DNA from: Glaciecola sp049650345
Lineage (GTDB): Bacteria > Pseudomonadota > Gammaproteobacteria > Enterobacterales > Alteromonadaceae
DNA length: 64,000 nt
Direction of reading: 5' to 3'
Assembly (NCBI GenBank): GCA_049650345.1
Contig: JBARZY010000172.1
Span: 44,106-108,105 of the forward strand
Shown here: in pieces, positions 17,160 through 26,725 of the stretch
How the letters are laid out: each line of letters starts with the position of its first letter
Position numbering within the stretch: position 1 is the first letter of the stretch
The notes under the pieces: model-generated
Told to the model about the DNA's origin: nothing
What the model saw: the letters and a program-made list of their open reading frames with translations, nothing else
Database searches by the model: none
Program-made: the position numbers and the translations under genes

Positions 17160-18948
17160 CCTGTTGATTATTGGCTGCTTGTTGTTTTGCCAACTTTTTA
17201 GCCTTTGCGCGCGCTATGGCATCGGCAACACGTTTCTTTTTAGCCGCTTGCGCAGCATCTTCGCTTACGTCAGATGATGCCGTTGGTTGCGGAGCAGGGG
17301 CTGCGCTATCGTTATTGCTTTGAACCGCTTTAGGCTCAGGAGTTTCGGTTGATGCTGCTGGCTCTGCTTTTTGTTTTGCTGCCAAGGCTGCTTTTTTTGC
17401 TTTGGCTCTGGCGAGTGCCGCGGCTATTTTATCTTGCGAGGCGCCGCCGTCTTTGTTCATAGCTTGTTTACGGGCCTCGGCTGCCTTTCTGTGTTTTTCT
17501 TCGCGTTCTTGTTTTTCGCGCTCAAGCCTTTCTTTACGTGCTTCAAACCTAACTCTTGCTTTTTCAGCCTGCTCTTTGTCGTGCTGAATTTGCTTTATAT
17601 TTGCCTTTGCTTGACGGTAATAATGCACCAGCGGAATTTCACTGGGGCACACGTAAGCACATGCACCGCACTCGATACAGTCAAATAAGTTGTAGTCTTG
17701 AGCAACATCGTAGTCTTTGGCTTTGCTGTACCAGTATAACTGCTGCGGGAGTAACGAAGCAGGGCATGCATCAGCGCAGGCGGAGCAACGTATGCACGCC
17801 CGCTCTTGTTCAGGATCGGCAAGCTCTTCAATTGCTGGCGCTAAAATGCAGTTCGTTGTTTTTACCACTGGAATTTGTGCCGAAGCCAGAGTGAATCCCA
17901 TCATTGGGCCGCCCATAATGATGCGCGGTTGCGCTTGTTTGTGTTGGTCGTACTGGGCAAACTCAAGTAAGTCAATAATGGGTGTGCCTATTTTTACCCA
18001 TACATTTTGTGGCTTGTCCATTGCTTTGCCAGTAAGCGTGACCACGCGTTCGGTTAGAGGCTTACCTTCCATTACTGCATCAGCAATAGCAAAGCACGTG
18101 CCCACGTTGTACATCATGCAGCCCACGTCAATAGGTAAGCCATCTGAGGGGACTTCACGAGAGGTAAGTACCTGAATGAGCTGTTTTTCGCCGCCTGCAG
18201 GGTATTTTGTGGGCACACTCACCACTTGATATTCACTTTGCTGCTGACACGCAATAGACATAGTTTCGAGGGCTTGAGGCTTGTTGTCTTCAATAGCAAC
18301 AATCACTTGTTTGGGCTGCAGAATATGCACCAAAATATCAATACCTTGACGTATTTGCCAAGCGTGCTCACGCATGATCCTGTCGTCTGAGCTAATATAT
18401 GGCTCACACTCAATACCATTGATGATTAAAAATTCAATGGGCTTCACGTTATTCGATTTCACATGGGTTGGGAAACCAGCGCCGCCCATACCGCTGATGC
18501 CTGCTTGGCAAATTGCGTTGATAATATCGGCTTTATCTGCATTTGCGTAATCAGTAATGCCTTGCGTAACTATGCTTTCGTCTTTTCCATCAAGAGCAAT
18601 GCAAATGGTAAGCTCAGATAAACCAGAAGGGTGCGCAGCAGGGTGTTCTTTTATGCTTTCAATTACGCCAGAAGAAGACGCATGCACTGGCAATGCAAAC
18701 GCGTTGTCGGTACGGGTAAGGGGCTGTCCCTTTAATACCGTATCGCCTTCACTGACAGTAATTTCGCCATTTACGCCAATATGCTGTTTAACGGGAATAT
18801 AAACATACTTCCCCAATGGCATGCGTTGAATCGGATGTTGGTTCGAAAGTTGTTTGTGTTGCTCAGGATGGACGCCTCCAGGAAACTCCCAAAGTTGTCC
18901 CAATGATAAGCGTTCTAATATTGTGTCGTAATTTGCAAATACGCTCAT
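17143..18948 (-). CDS. rnfC: Rnf complex subunit C
   Basis: RnfC is the soluble subunit that is thought to oxidise NADH through FMN and two 4Fe-4S clusters. The NADH/FMN region GGAGFPTHVK is near residue 157, and the two ferredoxin-type motifs are CIRCSACADACP and CIECGACAYVCP. The tail is a long Ala/Lys/Glu-rich coil with two copies of an ARAKAKK motif, as in other gammaproteobacterial RnfC proteins. At 601 residues its tail is shorter than that of E. coli RsxC. It follows rnfB by 27 bases. Confidence 0.95.
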   Translation of the reverse strand: MSVFANYDTILERLSLGQLWEFPGGVHPEQHKQLSNQHPIQRMPLGKYVYIPVKQHIGVNGEITVSEGDTVLKGQPLTRTDNAFALPVHASSSGVIESIKEHPAAHPSGLSELTICIALDGKDESIVTQGITDYANADKADIINAICQAGISGMGGAGFPTHVKSNNVKPIEFLIINGIECEPYISSDDRIMREHAWQIRQGIDILVHILQPKQVIVAIEDNKPQALETMSIACQQQSEYQVVSVPTKYPAGGEKQLIQVLTSREVPSDGLPIDVGCMMYNVGTCFAIADAVMEGKPLTERVVTLTGKAMDKPQNVWVKIGTPIIDLLEFAQYDQHKQAQPRIIMGGPMMGFTLASAQIPVVKTTNCILAPAIEELADPEQERACIRCSACADACPASLLPQQLYWYSKAKDYDVAQDYNLFDCIECGACAYVCPSEIPLVHYYRQAKANIKQIQHDKEQAEKARVRFEARKERLEREKQEREEKHRKAAEARKQAMNKDGGASQDKIAAALARAKAKKAALAAKQKAEPAASTETPEPKAVQSNNDSAAPAPQPTASSDVSEDAAQAAKKKRVADAIARAKAKKLAKQQAANNQQDAQDE

Positions 18949-18975
18949 ATTACTTCATTGCCTTAGTCATCTGAG

Positions 18976-19548
18976 TTATCCCACTTGCTTAATGGGTATA
19001 TCGCCTACAGGAGTTTTGTTGAAATCCCATTGCCATGCCGTGGTGTTTTGGTTAAGCGGCAACATGTCGATGCAGTCTACTGGACAAGGGTCAACACACA
19101 AATCACACCCAGTACATTCGTCAATAATAACGGTGTGCATTTGCTTTGCTGCACCAACAATGGCATCAACTGGACATGCTTGAATACATTTAGTACAGCC
19201 AATGCATTCATCCTCGCGAATAAACGCGACTTTTTTGATGTCTTCTACGCCATGGGCTGCATCCAATGGTTTAGCTTCAACACCCATTAAATCGGCTAAG
19301 TCTTTAATAGTTGATTCACCACCGGGTGGACATTTATTAATTTCATCGCCATTAGCAATGGCTTCTGCGTAGGGCCTGCAACCGGGGTATCCGCATTGGC
19401 CACATTGGGTTTGCGGTAATATATTGTCAATTTGCTCAACTAGAGGATCGCTTTCAACTTCAAAGCGAATAGCGGCATAACCAAGCCCTGCGCCTAGTAA
19501 CAGTGCCATAAATGCAACCACACCCAACGCGATCACTGTTAAGCTCAT
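18976..19548 (-). CDS. rnfB: Rnf complex subunit B, iron-sulfur protein
   Basis: RnfB has an N-terminal membrane anchor, a 4Fe-4S domain (QCGQCGYPGCRPYAEAI) and two ferredoxin clusters (CIGCTKCIQACP and CTGCDLCVDPCP). It is believed to exchange electrons with ferredoxin or the next acceptor on the cytoplasmic side. The length of 190 matches the family. Its start overlaps the rnfA stop by four bases. Confidence 0.96.
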   Translation of the reverse strand: MSLTVIALGVVAFMALLLGAGLGYAAIRFEVESDPLVEQIDNILPQTQCGQCGYPGCRPYAEAIANGDEINKCPPGGESTIKDLADLMGVEAKPLDAAHGVEDIKKVAFIREDECIGCTKCIQACPVDAIVGAAKQMHTVIIDECTGCDLCVDPCPVDCIDMLPLNQNTTAWQWDFNKTPVGDIPIKQVG

Positions 19549-20123
19549 TTCACCAATCCTGCAAAGCCCATGAATGCGAGAGACATTAGTCCTGCAGTAA
19601 TCATCGCGATTGATGCGCCTTTGAAGGGCGTGGGTACGTCAGCCGCGGCTAAGCGTTCGCGCATGGCCGCAAACAAAATGAGTACGAATGAAAAACCCAC
19701 CGCTGCGCCAAAACCATAAACAATAGACTCAACCACGTTGTGTTGCTTTGTGGTGTTTAAAAGTGCTACACCCAAAACCGCGCAGTTAGTGGTAATAAGC
19801 GGTAAAAATATACCGAGCAAGCGATATAGAGTGGGACTGGTTTTACGCACGACCATTTCAGTAAACTGCACTACCACCGCAATCACTAATATGAAACTTA
19901 AAGTACGTAAATAAGTGATGCCCAGAGGAGTAAGTATATAGGCCTCTACTAAATAGCTTGATAATGAAGCAAGGGTAAGTACAAAGGTAGTGGCCATTGA
20001 CATACCCATTGCAGTTTCTAGCTTGCCTGATACGCCCATAAAAGGGCATAGGCCAAGGAACTGGACTAAAACAAAATTATTTACCAGTACCGTGCCAAGC
20101 AGCAGTAGCATTAAGTCAGTCAT
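19545..20123 (-). CDS. rnfA: Rnf complex subunit A
   Basis: RnfA is the six-helix partner of RnfE. Conserved marks are the N-terminal NNFVLVQFLGLCPFMGVSG and the central LITTNCAVLGVALLN with its Cys. It is the first gene of the rnfABCDGE operon, and its promoter should lie in the 250 bases between it and the tRNA genes. No clear regulatory motif was seen there. Confidence 0.96.
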   Translation of the reverse strand: MTDLMLLLLGTVLVNNFVLVQFLGLCPFMGVSGKLETAMGMSMATTFVLTLASLSSYLVEAYILTPLGITYLRTLSFILVIAVVVQFTEMVVRKTSPTLYRLLGIFLPLITTNCAVLGVALLNTTKQHNVVESIVYGFGAAVGFSFVLILFAAMRERLAAADVPTPFKGASIAMITAGLMSLAFMGFAGLVK

Positions 20124-20372
20124 GTAAAAACGACGCCCTCTAAAAACACCCGTTTATGGATTGTGTGTGCGTTTGTGATGGAAAATTAATATCACGTTAT
20201 ATAAACCCAGTAATTATCGCTTGTTAATCAACAATTAACAACACACAAACAGTGAGGTTTTTAGATAAATTAAATTTATGTGTAATAAATTGGCAACACG
20301 CGAAAAATGGTGTAATGAAAAATTATGGGTGAGGATCAATGAAGATGTGAAACGCTAGTGAATGAGCCAAAA

Positions 20373-20449
20373 TGGCTCCCCCTCCCCGACTCGAACGGGG
20401 GACCTGCGGATTAACAGTCCGTCGCTCTAACCAACTGAGCTAAGGGGGA
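20373..20449 (-). tRNA. tRNA-Asn(GTT), distal copy
   Basis: The 77-base minus-strand sequence folds as a tRNA. The TCCCCCT acceptor end pairs with AGGGGGA before the discriminator G and an encoded CCA. The anticodon loop CTGTTAA gives anticodon GTT, and the T-arm carries GTTCGAGTC. It is identical to the copy at 20489-20565. Confidence 0.97.
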
Positions 20450-20488
20450 ATTTTACATTTTGCGCTTGCTTAAACAAGCAATTAAAAG
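20450..20488. other. Spacer with hairpin between the two tRNA-Asn genes
   Basis: The 39-base spacer contains TGCTTG and CAAGCA arms around TTAAA, a likely processing hairpin in the precursor transcript. No T-tract follows, so it is not an intrinsic terminator. Confidence 0.4.
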
Positions 20489-20565
20489 TGGCTCCCCCTC
20501 CCCGACTCGAACGGGGGACCTGCGGATTAACAGTCCGTCGCTCTAACCAACTGAGCTAAGGGGGA
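20489..20565 (-). tRNA. tRNA-Asn(GTT), promoter-proximal copy
   Basis: Identical in all 77 bases to the distal copy: same acceptor stem, GTT anticodon and encoded CCA. It starts about 21 bases downstream of a consensus -10 element. The two genes are probably read as one precursor. Confidence 0.97.
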
Positions 20566-20586
20566 CCAGACTTTTAACGGATGCGC

Positions 20587-20615
20587 ATATTAATGAGCAT
20601 AGGGATGACTGTCAA
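20587..20615 (-). promoter_or_regulatory. Strong sigma-70 promoter for tRNA-Asn genes
   Basis: On the minus strand a perfect TTGACA (20615-20610), a 17-base spacer and TAATAT (20592-20587) precede the tRNA by the right distance. The next bases, GCGCATCC, form a GC-rich discriminator of the kind found at stringently controlled stable-RNA promoters. Confidence 0.85.
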
Positions 20616-21409
20616 CAAAGTTTTGCGCTTTTTTTTGTGAATGGTCAAATTGTCTACAATTCAAAGGCCGAACAAATTGTATTTACATGCTAAATATTCT
20701 GAGTATTTTTAATTCCTGTGCTAATAATTTCTATGCCATTGTATAAGTCAGCAACAAAAATGGTTGAAATTACGCACTATTCTTTTTTTTCTATTTGTGA
20801 AAGTTTTTAGAATTAAAAAGAATTAAAAAGCACTTGATGACTGGTTTTTTGTACAGTATTTCATTAAACTGTAACAATGCTAAATAGCTTTCAAGGTTAG
20901 TAGTAACTTACCTAAATTTTACACAAAAGGGTTGTATGCGCCGTCATTATTAAGGCGCATGTACTTATCCACTCTTTCTGTGGATAACTTTGTGGATTGT
21001 TTTTGCATAGCAAGATGCGTAATAAATGATATTTGTCAATTGGCAACAGTACTTTTATTTAATAAAGTTATGAAAACCTTTAATTACAAAGGCTTAATAG
21101 GAAATGCGCTTGAATGTTGAATATTGGTTTAAGCTCATGCCATTTTAATCTATTGCCTGTGTGTTGTTTTTATTGACAGCGCTATGAATGTTGTGAAGTC
21201 ATTATTTTGTCGCACTATTATCAAGCAAACAATAAATTATTGACTCCTTTTATAGGCGCGTTAAAACGAACTATTTTTGAACAAAAAACAGTAGAACAAG
21301 TATGTATATATGAAAAAGTTCATCGATTCACAAAATTGTTTAAAAAACACTACTGATGCATGTTTGAATCGGGCACACTACTAGGCCAATTAACTACAGA
21401 CAACAACCT
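20616..21409. other. Long AT-rich intergenic region with DnaA boxes
   Basis: Nearly 800 bases separate the tRNA promoter from the MATE gene, with no convincing gene. A possible 62-codon frame at 20932-21120 has no coding character. Visible features are T- and A-rich tracts near 20780-20800, a direct repeat AATTAAAAAG at 20811-20820 and 20821-20830, and a DnaA-box inverted pair at 20965-20987. The rest is AT-rich with no motif that I can name. Confidence 0.6.
20965..20987. promoter_or_regulatory. Inverted pair of DnaA boxes
   Basis: TTATCCACT (20965-20973, eight of nine bases of TTATCCACA) faces TGTGGATAA (20979-20987), which is a perfect DnaA box on the other strand. A weaker TGTGGATTG follows at 20991-20999. 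DnaA binding is inferred from sequence only. Neither dnaA nor any usual oriC neighbour is nearby. Confidence 0.55.
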
Positions 21410-22822
21410 TTGACAAGCATAAAAAAAACTACGCCTAACCAAGCAGCGAGTAATAACAAATCAGGGTCAAAAAACGATTTGTTAAAGGGTGATATTCGTA
21501 AAACCCTCACTAATATGACCATTCCTATGATCTTAGGTATGGTTATGCTTATGACATTCAGTATTGTTGACACATTTTTCGTTAGTTTAATTGGCACCAA
21601 CGAACTCGCCGCCATAAGTTTTACTTTTCCGGTTACATTTACTGTAATTAGTCTCAATATTGGTTTGGGTATAGGTACATCTGCAGTAATAGGGCGTTAT
21701 TTGGGCAGTGGAGATGCCACAAAAGCGAAGGTGTTAGCGACAGGCTCGCTTATGTTGGTCAGTGTATTAGTAGGTATATTATGCGTTATTGGCTACCTTC
21801 TGATCATACCCGTGTTTGGGCTAATGGGAGCCAATAGCACGCTCATACCACTTATATACGATTACATGTCGGTATGGTATCTGGCCGGTGTGTTTCTCGC
21901 GATCCCAATGGTGGGCAATGCGGTGTTGCGTGCTTCTGGCGATACTAAAACGCCTAGTATTATTATGGCTGTAGGCGGTGCTATTAACGCGGTATTAGAC
22001 CCAATATTAATTTTTGGTTGGTTAGGCATCCCCGCCTTAGGCATTAAAGGTGCTGCAATCGCTACCTGTATTGCTTGGGCAGTATGTGTGGTGTGGATAA
22101 TTTATTTACTTGCAGTAAAACGCGGCTTAATGGAACCTCGTATATTGAATTGGCAAGAATTTATGTTGTCGGCTAAGGGCGTGTTATCGATTGGCTTACC
22201 TGCCGCAGGTGCTAATATGTTAACCCCAATCTCAGCCGCAATTATTACTGCTGTGGTTGCAGGCTATGGTGCCGAGGCTGTTGCTGCATGGGGGGTGGGT
22301 AATCGCTTGGAATCTATTGCGAGTATTATTGTGCTGGCCCTCTCAATGAGTTTGCCACCTTTCATCAGTCAAAATTTTGGTGCACAACAACTCGAACGAA
22401 TACATCAAGCATACGCAATGTGCGCTAAGTTTGTCATGTTATGGCAAATTGTGGTGTACGCAATACTGGCAATATTTGCGCCTTATATTGCAAATATCTT
22501 TGCTGATGAGCGCAGTGTGGCAGACACCATTGTGCTATTTTTACTTATTGTTCCCATTGGCTACGGATTTCAGGGTATTATCATTTTAACCAACAGTTCG
22601 TTTAATGCCATGCACCAACCCATGGCCGCCATGTGGTTGAGTATTTTCAGGTTATTTGTATGCTATGTGCCAATTACCGCCACAGGCAGTTATTTGTTTG
22701 GTCTTCAAGGGCTGTTTTGGGGATGCATAGTGGCTAATTTTGTTGCCGCGGGTGTATCATTTATATGGTTTAAGCGTTCGATTAACCAACAAATTATACA
22801 ATCAACCACACAAGCAGTATGA
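21410..22822 (+). CDS. MATE-family multidrug/sodium antiporter
   Basis: The 470-residue protein has the twelve-helix pattern of MATE exporters, in two similar halves. Typical segments are NMTIPMILGMVMLMTFSIVD near residues 35-55 and the DPILIFGWLGIPALGIKGAAIAT stretch in the middle. It probably exports cationic drugs or metabolites in exchange for Na+ or H+. The start is uncertain: a TTG at 21410 has no good ribosome site, but the sequence before the first internal ATG (DLLKGDIRKTL) is family-like and must be included. uvrB begins 30 bases downstream. Confidence 0.9.
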   Translation: MTSIKKTTPNQAASNNKSGSKNDLLKGDIRKTLTNMTIPMILGMVMLMTFSIVDTFFVSLIGTNELAAISFTFPVTFTVISLNIGLGIGTSAVIGRYLGSGDATKAKVLATGSLMLVSVLVGILCVIGYLLIIPVFGLMGANSTLIPLIYDYMSVWYLAGVFLAIPMVGNAVLRASGDTKTPSIIMAVGGAINAVLDPILIFGWLGIPALGIKGAAIATCIAWAVCVVWIIYLLAVKRGLMEPRILNWQEFMLSAKGVLSIGLPAAGANMLTPISAAIITAVVAGYGAEAVAAWGVGNRLESIASIIVLALSMSLPPFISQNFGAQQLERIHQAYAMCAKFVMLWQIVVYAILAIFAPYIANIFADERSVADTIVLFLLIVPIGYGFQGIIILTNSSFNAMHQPMAAMWLSIFRLFVCYVPITATGSYLFGLQGLFWGCIVANFVAAGVSFIWFKRSINQQIIQSTTQAV

Positions 22823-22852
22823 CTAAACAACTACAAAACAAAAGGACACTTC

Positions 22853-24868
22853 ATGTCAAAGGGTTTTAAGCTACAATCTAACTATTCACCAGCAGGCGAC
22901 CAGCCTAAGGCAATAGAGAGTCTTGTGGATGGTTTAGAAAGTGGCATTGCTCGGCAAACACTGTTAGGGGTAACCGGTTCAGGTAAAACATTCACCATGG
23001 CCAATATCATCTCTCAGGTGCAACGTCCTACCCTTATAATGGCTCACAACAAAACACTAGCCGCGCAATTGTATGGTGAAATGAAAGAGTTTTTCCCCAA
23101 CAATGCGGTTGAGTATTTTGTGTCTTATTACGATTATTATCAGCCCGAGGCATATGTGCCTAGTACTGATACGTTTATAGAGAAAGATGCGTCAATAAAT
23201 GATCATATAGAACAGATGCGCTTGTCGGCGACAAAAGCGCTTATGGAGCGCAGAGACGTGGTGATTGTGGCATCGGTGTCAGCCATTTATGGTTTGGGAG
23301 ATCCAAAAAGCTACATGAAAATGCTTTTGCATTTGCGCCAAGGCGATTTAATGGACCAACGCGACATTTTGAGACGCCTGGCCGAATTACAATACAAACG
23401 CAATGACATCTCTTTTGAGCGCGGTACATTTAGAGTACGTGGTGATGTAATAGACATTTTTCCTGCGGACTCTGAAAAACAAGCGGTGCGTATTCAACTA
23501 TTTGATGAAGAAATAGAAAAAATAAGCTTATTCGATCCGTTAACTGGCGCGGTAGAAAAGAACGTGGTAAGAACCACAGTATTTCCAAAAACCCATTACG
23601 TTACCCCCCGTGAAAAAATTGTGAATGCCATTGACCGCATTAAAGACGAACTAAAAGAGCGTCAAGGGGTGCTGAAAGACAATCACAAATTGTTAGAAGA
23701 GCAACGTATATCTCAGCGTACCCAATTTGATATTGAAATGATGTTAGAACTTGGTTATTGCTCGGGCATTGAGAATTACTCACGTTATTTATCGGGCAGG
23801 GCGCCGGGCGAGCCACCGCCGACTTTACTTGATTATTTTCCTGCTGACGGTTTGTTATTTATTGATGAATCCCACGTTACAGTGTCGCAAATAGGGGCCA
23901 TGTATAAGGGTGACCGATCTCGCAAAGAAACCTTAGTAGAATTTGGTTTTCGCTTGCCGTCGGCACTTGATAACAGACCGCTTAAATTTGAAGAGTTTCA
24001 GCATATTTCACCGCAAACTATATACGTATCAGCCACTCCAGGTGACTACGAACTTAGTCACTGTGATGGCGAAATTGTTGAACAAGTGGTGCGACCAACT
24101 GGCTTATTAGATCCGTTAATAGAAGTACGTCCTGTTGCCACTCAAGTAGATGACGTGCTCAGTGAAATTCATGAACGGGTAAAACTAAATGAACGTGTGT
24201 TGATTACCACATTAACTAAGCGCATGTCAGAAGATTTAACCGAATATTTGAACGAGCACGGCGTCAGAGTACGCTATTTACATTCTGACATAGACACCGT
24301 TGAGCGTATTGAAATAATTCGTGATTTGCGTATCGGTAAATTTGACGTACTGGTGGGCATCAACTTATTGCGAGAAGGTTTAGATATGCCTGAAGTGTCG
24401 TTAGTGGCTATTTTAGATGCTGACAAAGAAGGCTTTTTACGTGCTGAAAAATCGTTAATTCAAACCATGGGACGCGCTGCACGCCACATTAATGGTCGTG
24501 CTATTTTGTATGCTGATAAAATTACTAAGTCAATGCGAAAAGCAATTGATGAAACCGAGCGTAGACGCGAAAAACAAGAAGCGCATAACACTGAGCATGG
24601 CATAGTCCCCCAACAACTGAATAAACCCATTACTGATATTATGGATATTGGCGATACCGCGCATCCCGCTGCTGGTAAAGTGAAATTGCGTAAAATGTCA
24701 GATCAGCAAACTGCGAATAAAGCATTGAATGTCAAACAACTAATAGAGAGAGTATCAGAGCTTGAGAAGCAGATGTTTGCTCATGCTCGTGATTTAGAGT
24801 TTGAAAAAGCCGCCAGTATGAGAGATGAAGTAGAGCAGTTACGAAAAGAAATTGTGAAACTTTCTTAA
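22853..24868 (+). CDS. uvrB: Excinuclease ABC subunit B
   Basis: UvrB is the damage-verifying helicase-like subunit of nucleotide excision repair. Walker A is GVTGSGKTF near residues 39-47, followed by the YYDYYQPEAYVP beta-hairpin region, LFIDESHV as Walker B, and the GINLLREGLD and QTMGRAARH helicase motifs. The C-terminal UVR domain (EKQMFAHARDLEFEKAASMRDE) that contacts UvrC is intact. Length 671 is normal. I found no LexA box in the short gap after the MATE gene. Confidence 0.98.
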   Translation: MSKGFKLQSNYSPAGDQPKAIESLVDGLESGIARQTLLGVTGSGKTFTMANIISQVQRPTLIMAHNKTLAAQLYGEMKEFFPNNAVEYFVSYYDYYQPEAYVPSTDTFIEKDASINDHIEQMRLSATKALMERRDVVIVASVSAIYGLGDPKSYMKMLLHLRQGDLMDQRDILRRLAELQYKRNDISFERGTFRVRGDVIDIFPADSEKQAVRIQLFDEEIEKISLFDPLTGAVEKNVVRTTVFPKTHYVTPREKIVNAIDRIKDELKERQGVLKDNHKLLEEQRISQRTQFDIEMMLELGYCSGIENYSRYLSGRAPGEPPPTLLDYFPADGLLFIDESHVTVSQIGAMYKGDRSRKETLVEFGFRLPSALDNRPLKFEEFQHISPQTIYVSATPGDYELSHCDGEIVEQVVRPTGLLDPLIEVRPVATQVDDVLSEIHERVKLNERVLITTLTKRMSEDLTEYLNEHGVRVRYLHSDIDTVERIEIIRDLRIGKFDVLVGINLLREGLDMPEVSLVAILDADKEGFLRAEKSLIQTMGRAARHINGRAILYADKITKSMRKAIDETERRREKQEAHNTEHGIVPQQLNKPITDIMDIGDTAHPAAGKVKLRKMSDQQTANKALNVKQLIERVSELEKQMFAHARDLEFEKAASMRDEVEQLRKEIVKLS

Positions 24869-24916
24869 GAAAGCATTACCAGTTATTTTTCAAGTTTTAG
24901 TTATAAGAAACGATAA

Positions 24917-24932
24917 CTATAGTAGACTATAG
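24917..24932. promoter_or_regulatory. Symmetric element upstream of the LysR gene
   Basis: CTATAG-TAGA-CTATAG, with roughly symmetric flanks, lies about 65-80 bases before the LysR-type start. It could be the regulator's own operator. The match is to symmetry only, not to a known site. Confidence 0.25.
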
Positions 24933-24996
24933 CTTAGTTAAGCATATCACTAATACAAAAAAGCACTCATGAGTTTGTGCATTGAGAGGGTAAGCG

Positions 24997-25926
24997 ATGT
25001 TAAATAGACTGCAAGAATCAGATATTAAACTACTGAGAGTATTTTACGCAGTAGCCTCATGTAATGGTTTTACGGCTGCTGAGCCGGTTTTGCGAATGCA
25101 ACGTCCAAACATTAGTGCCGCTATCAAAAAACTCGAAGAACGTCTTGATTTAGTGTTATGTCATCGCGGTAGGGGCGGTTTTCAAATGACCAAAGAAGGC
25201 GAGGTGGTGTTTCAGGAAACCAAGCGTATTTTTAACGCCTTTGATAACTTTGTGTTCAATCTAAAATCTCTTCATGATGACTACTCGGGTCATATTACTA
25301 TTGTATTGATGTCTGGTTTAGCAACCTCTATTCAATTAGCCGTGAGTAAAGCGGTTAAAAGTACCATGAAAAAGTTTGATGATATTCACGTTAATATTCA
25401 AACCCGTCTATATAATGAAGTTGAACATGTTGCCTTGTCGGGCGAATGCCATTTGGTATTGTCTACTTACGATATGGTTAAGCCAGAGTCAGTTATGTTT
25501 CATCCCGTGGGCGTGAAGTGTAAAGGACGATTGTATTGTGCGCCAACCCATCCATTGGCAAAATACAGAGACGTAGACGCTTTGCCCGAGTCAGCTAATA
25601 TCGAGAATTTTCCCGCTATTGGTATTTCTGGTTTATCGTCTTCAAATTATATTGATATTGATAAGCGTCTATCGATTCAAACGTTTTCAGATTCGTTTGA
25701 TGTGTGCATGGCGGCTATCATGACCGGTGAATACGTTGGTTTATTGCCTGATTACATTGCCAAAGAGCAAGGCGCGGCAACTGGTTTGGTGCCTATTGCA
25801 AACGGCAGCCTGTTTAACTTTGAACACGAGCTTTTTGTGATGAATGGTAAAAATACTCGACTCAATCCCGTATTACGGCATTGCATAAAAGAGATTGAGT
25901 ATTTCGTATCAGAAAGCCAAAAATAA
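24997..25926 (+). CDS. LysR-type transcriptional regulator
   Basis: The N-terminal winged helix-turn-helix (LLRVFYAVASCNGFTAAEPVLRMQRPNISAAIKKLEERL, about residues 12-48; described here in two overlapping parts) is typical of the family, as is LVLCHRGRGGFQMTKEG after it. The remaining ~210 residues form the ligand-binding domain. Length 309 is usual. The ligand and targets are unknown. It is monocistronic, between uvrB and convergent queC, so context gives no target. Confidence 0.88.
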   Translation: MLNRLQESDIKLLRVFYAVASCNGFTAAEPVLRMQRPNISAAIKKLEERLDLVLCHRGRGGFQMTKEGEVVFQETKRIFNAFDNFVFNLKSLHDDYSGHITIVLMSGLATSIQLAVSKAVKSTMKKFDDIHVNIQTRLYNEVEHVALSGECHLVLSTYDMVKPESVMFHPVGVKCKGRLYCAPTHPLAKYRDVDALPESANIENFPAIGISGLSSSNYIDIDKRLSIQTFSDSFDVCMAAIMTGEYVGLLPDYIAKEQGAATGLVPIANGSLFNFEHELFVMNGKNTRLNPVLRHCIKEIEYFVSESQK

Positions 25927-25930
25927 CCGT

Positions 25931-26608
25931 TTAGCTTTCGTATTCAATAGGGTCTGTTGTGTGGTTTAATGCAAACGCTTCTAAGCGTTCTTGGCATGCA
26001 CCGCATTGCCCACAGGCTTTTTCACGACCGTTATAGCAAGTCCATGTTTCAGCATAATCCAAGCCCATTTCAATACCTTGGCTTAGTATTTCAATTTTGC
26101 TAGCGTTAATAAACGGCGCGCGTACCTCTACACTTTCATAGTTGGCAATTTTACACACTTCATTCATGGCCATTAAAAATTCTGTACGGCAATCAGGATA
26201 AATAGCATGGTCACCAGAATGAGCACCAAAATATACTGCCTCGGCTTTAATTGACACCGCATATCCCACGGCTAGCGACAGTAATATCATATTGCGATTG
26301 GGCACCACGGTTTGTTTCATCGACGCTTCTTCATAATGGCCTTCTGGCACATCAATGTCGTCGGTTAGCGATGAACCACCAATTAATTGATTGATACTTG
26401 AAACGTCTACAACTTTGTGAGGAACTTTGTATTTTTGCGCAACCAATTTAGCAAATTCTAGTTCTTTGTTATGCCGCTGGCCATAATTAAACGAAACAGC
26501 ATGGACTTCGTATCCATCTTTTATGGCCTTGTGTAATACGGTGTACGAATCCATTCCACCTGAATAAATAATGACGACTTTGGCTTTTTCACTACGGTCT
26601 TGTTGCAT
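25931..26608 (-). CDS. queC: 7-cyano-7-deazaguanine synthase
   Basis: QueC makes preQ0 from 7-carboxy-7-deazaguanine, ammonia and ATP, a step towards the queuosine tRNA modification. The PP-loop motif IYSGGMDSYT is near the N-terminus, and the zinc site CGQCGACQERLEAF closes the protein. I start at the ATG at 26608 (MQQDRSEKAK), which gives 225 residues; an upstream in-frame start would add 20 unconserved residues. It diverges from queE across a short promoter region. Confidence 0.95.
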   Translation of the reverse strand: MQQDRSEKAKVVIIYSGGMDSYTVLHKAIKDGYEVHAVSFNYGQRHNKELEFAKLVAQKYKVPHKVVDVSSINQLIGGSSLTDDIDVPEGHYEEASMKQTVVPNRNMILLSLAVGYAVSIKAEAVYFGAHSGDHAIYPDCRTEFLMAMNEVCKIANYESVEVRAPFINASKIEILSQGIEMGLDYAETWTCYNGREKACGQCGACQERLEAFALNHTTDPIEYES

Positions 26609-26725
26609 ATTTTGCTCTTTGTTTGACTTTATTCTGCAGATATTAAGATATAGGTGATAAAATCCCAATCATTAATACGTTAAGCGTGTATTTTACACAA
26701 AATAGGCAGAAGGGTTGTAGTTATC

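Noticed and set aside
20841..20856. CTG-N10-CAG resembling a LexA box
   Set aside because: Only the right half resembles the consensus; the left reads CTGG, and no SOS gene is close by (the MATE gene is over 500 bases away).
20932..21120. 62-codon frame in the long intergenic region
   Set aside because: No ribosome site, no family resemblance, and it runs through the DnaA boxes; probably chance.
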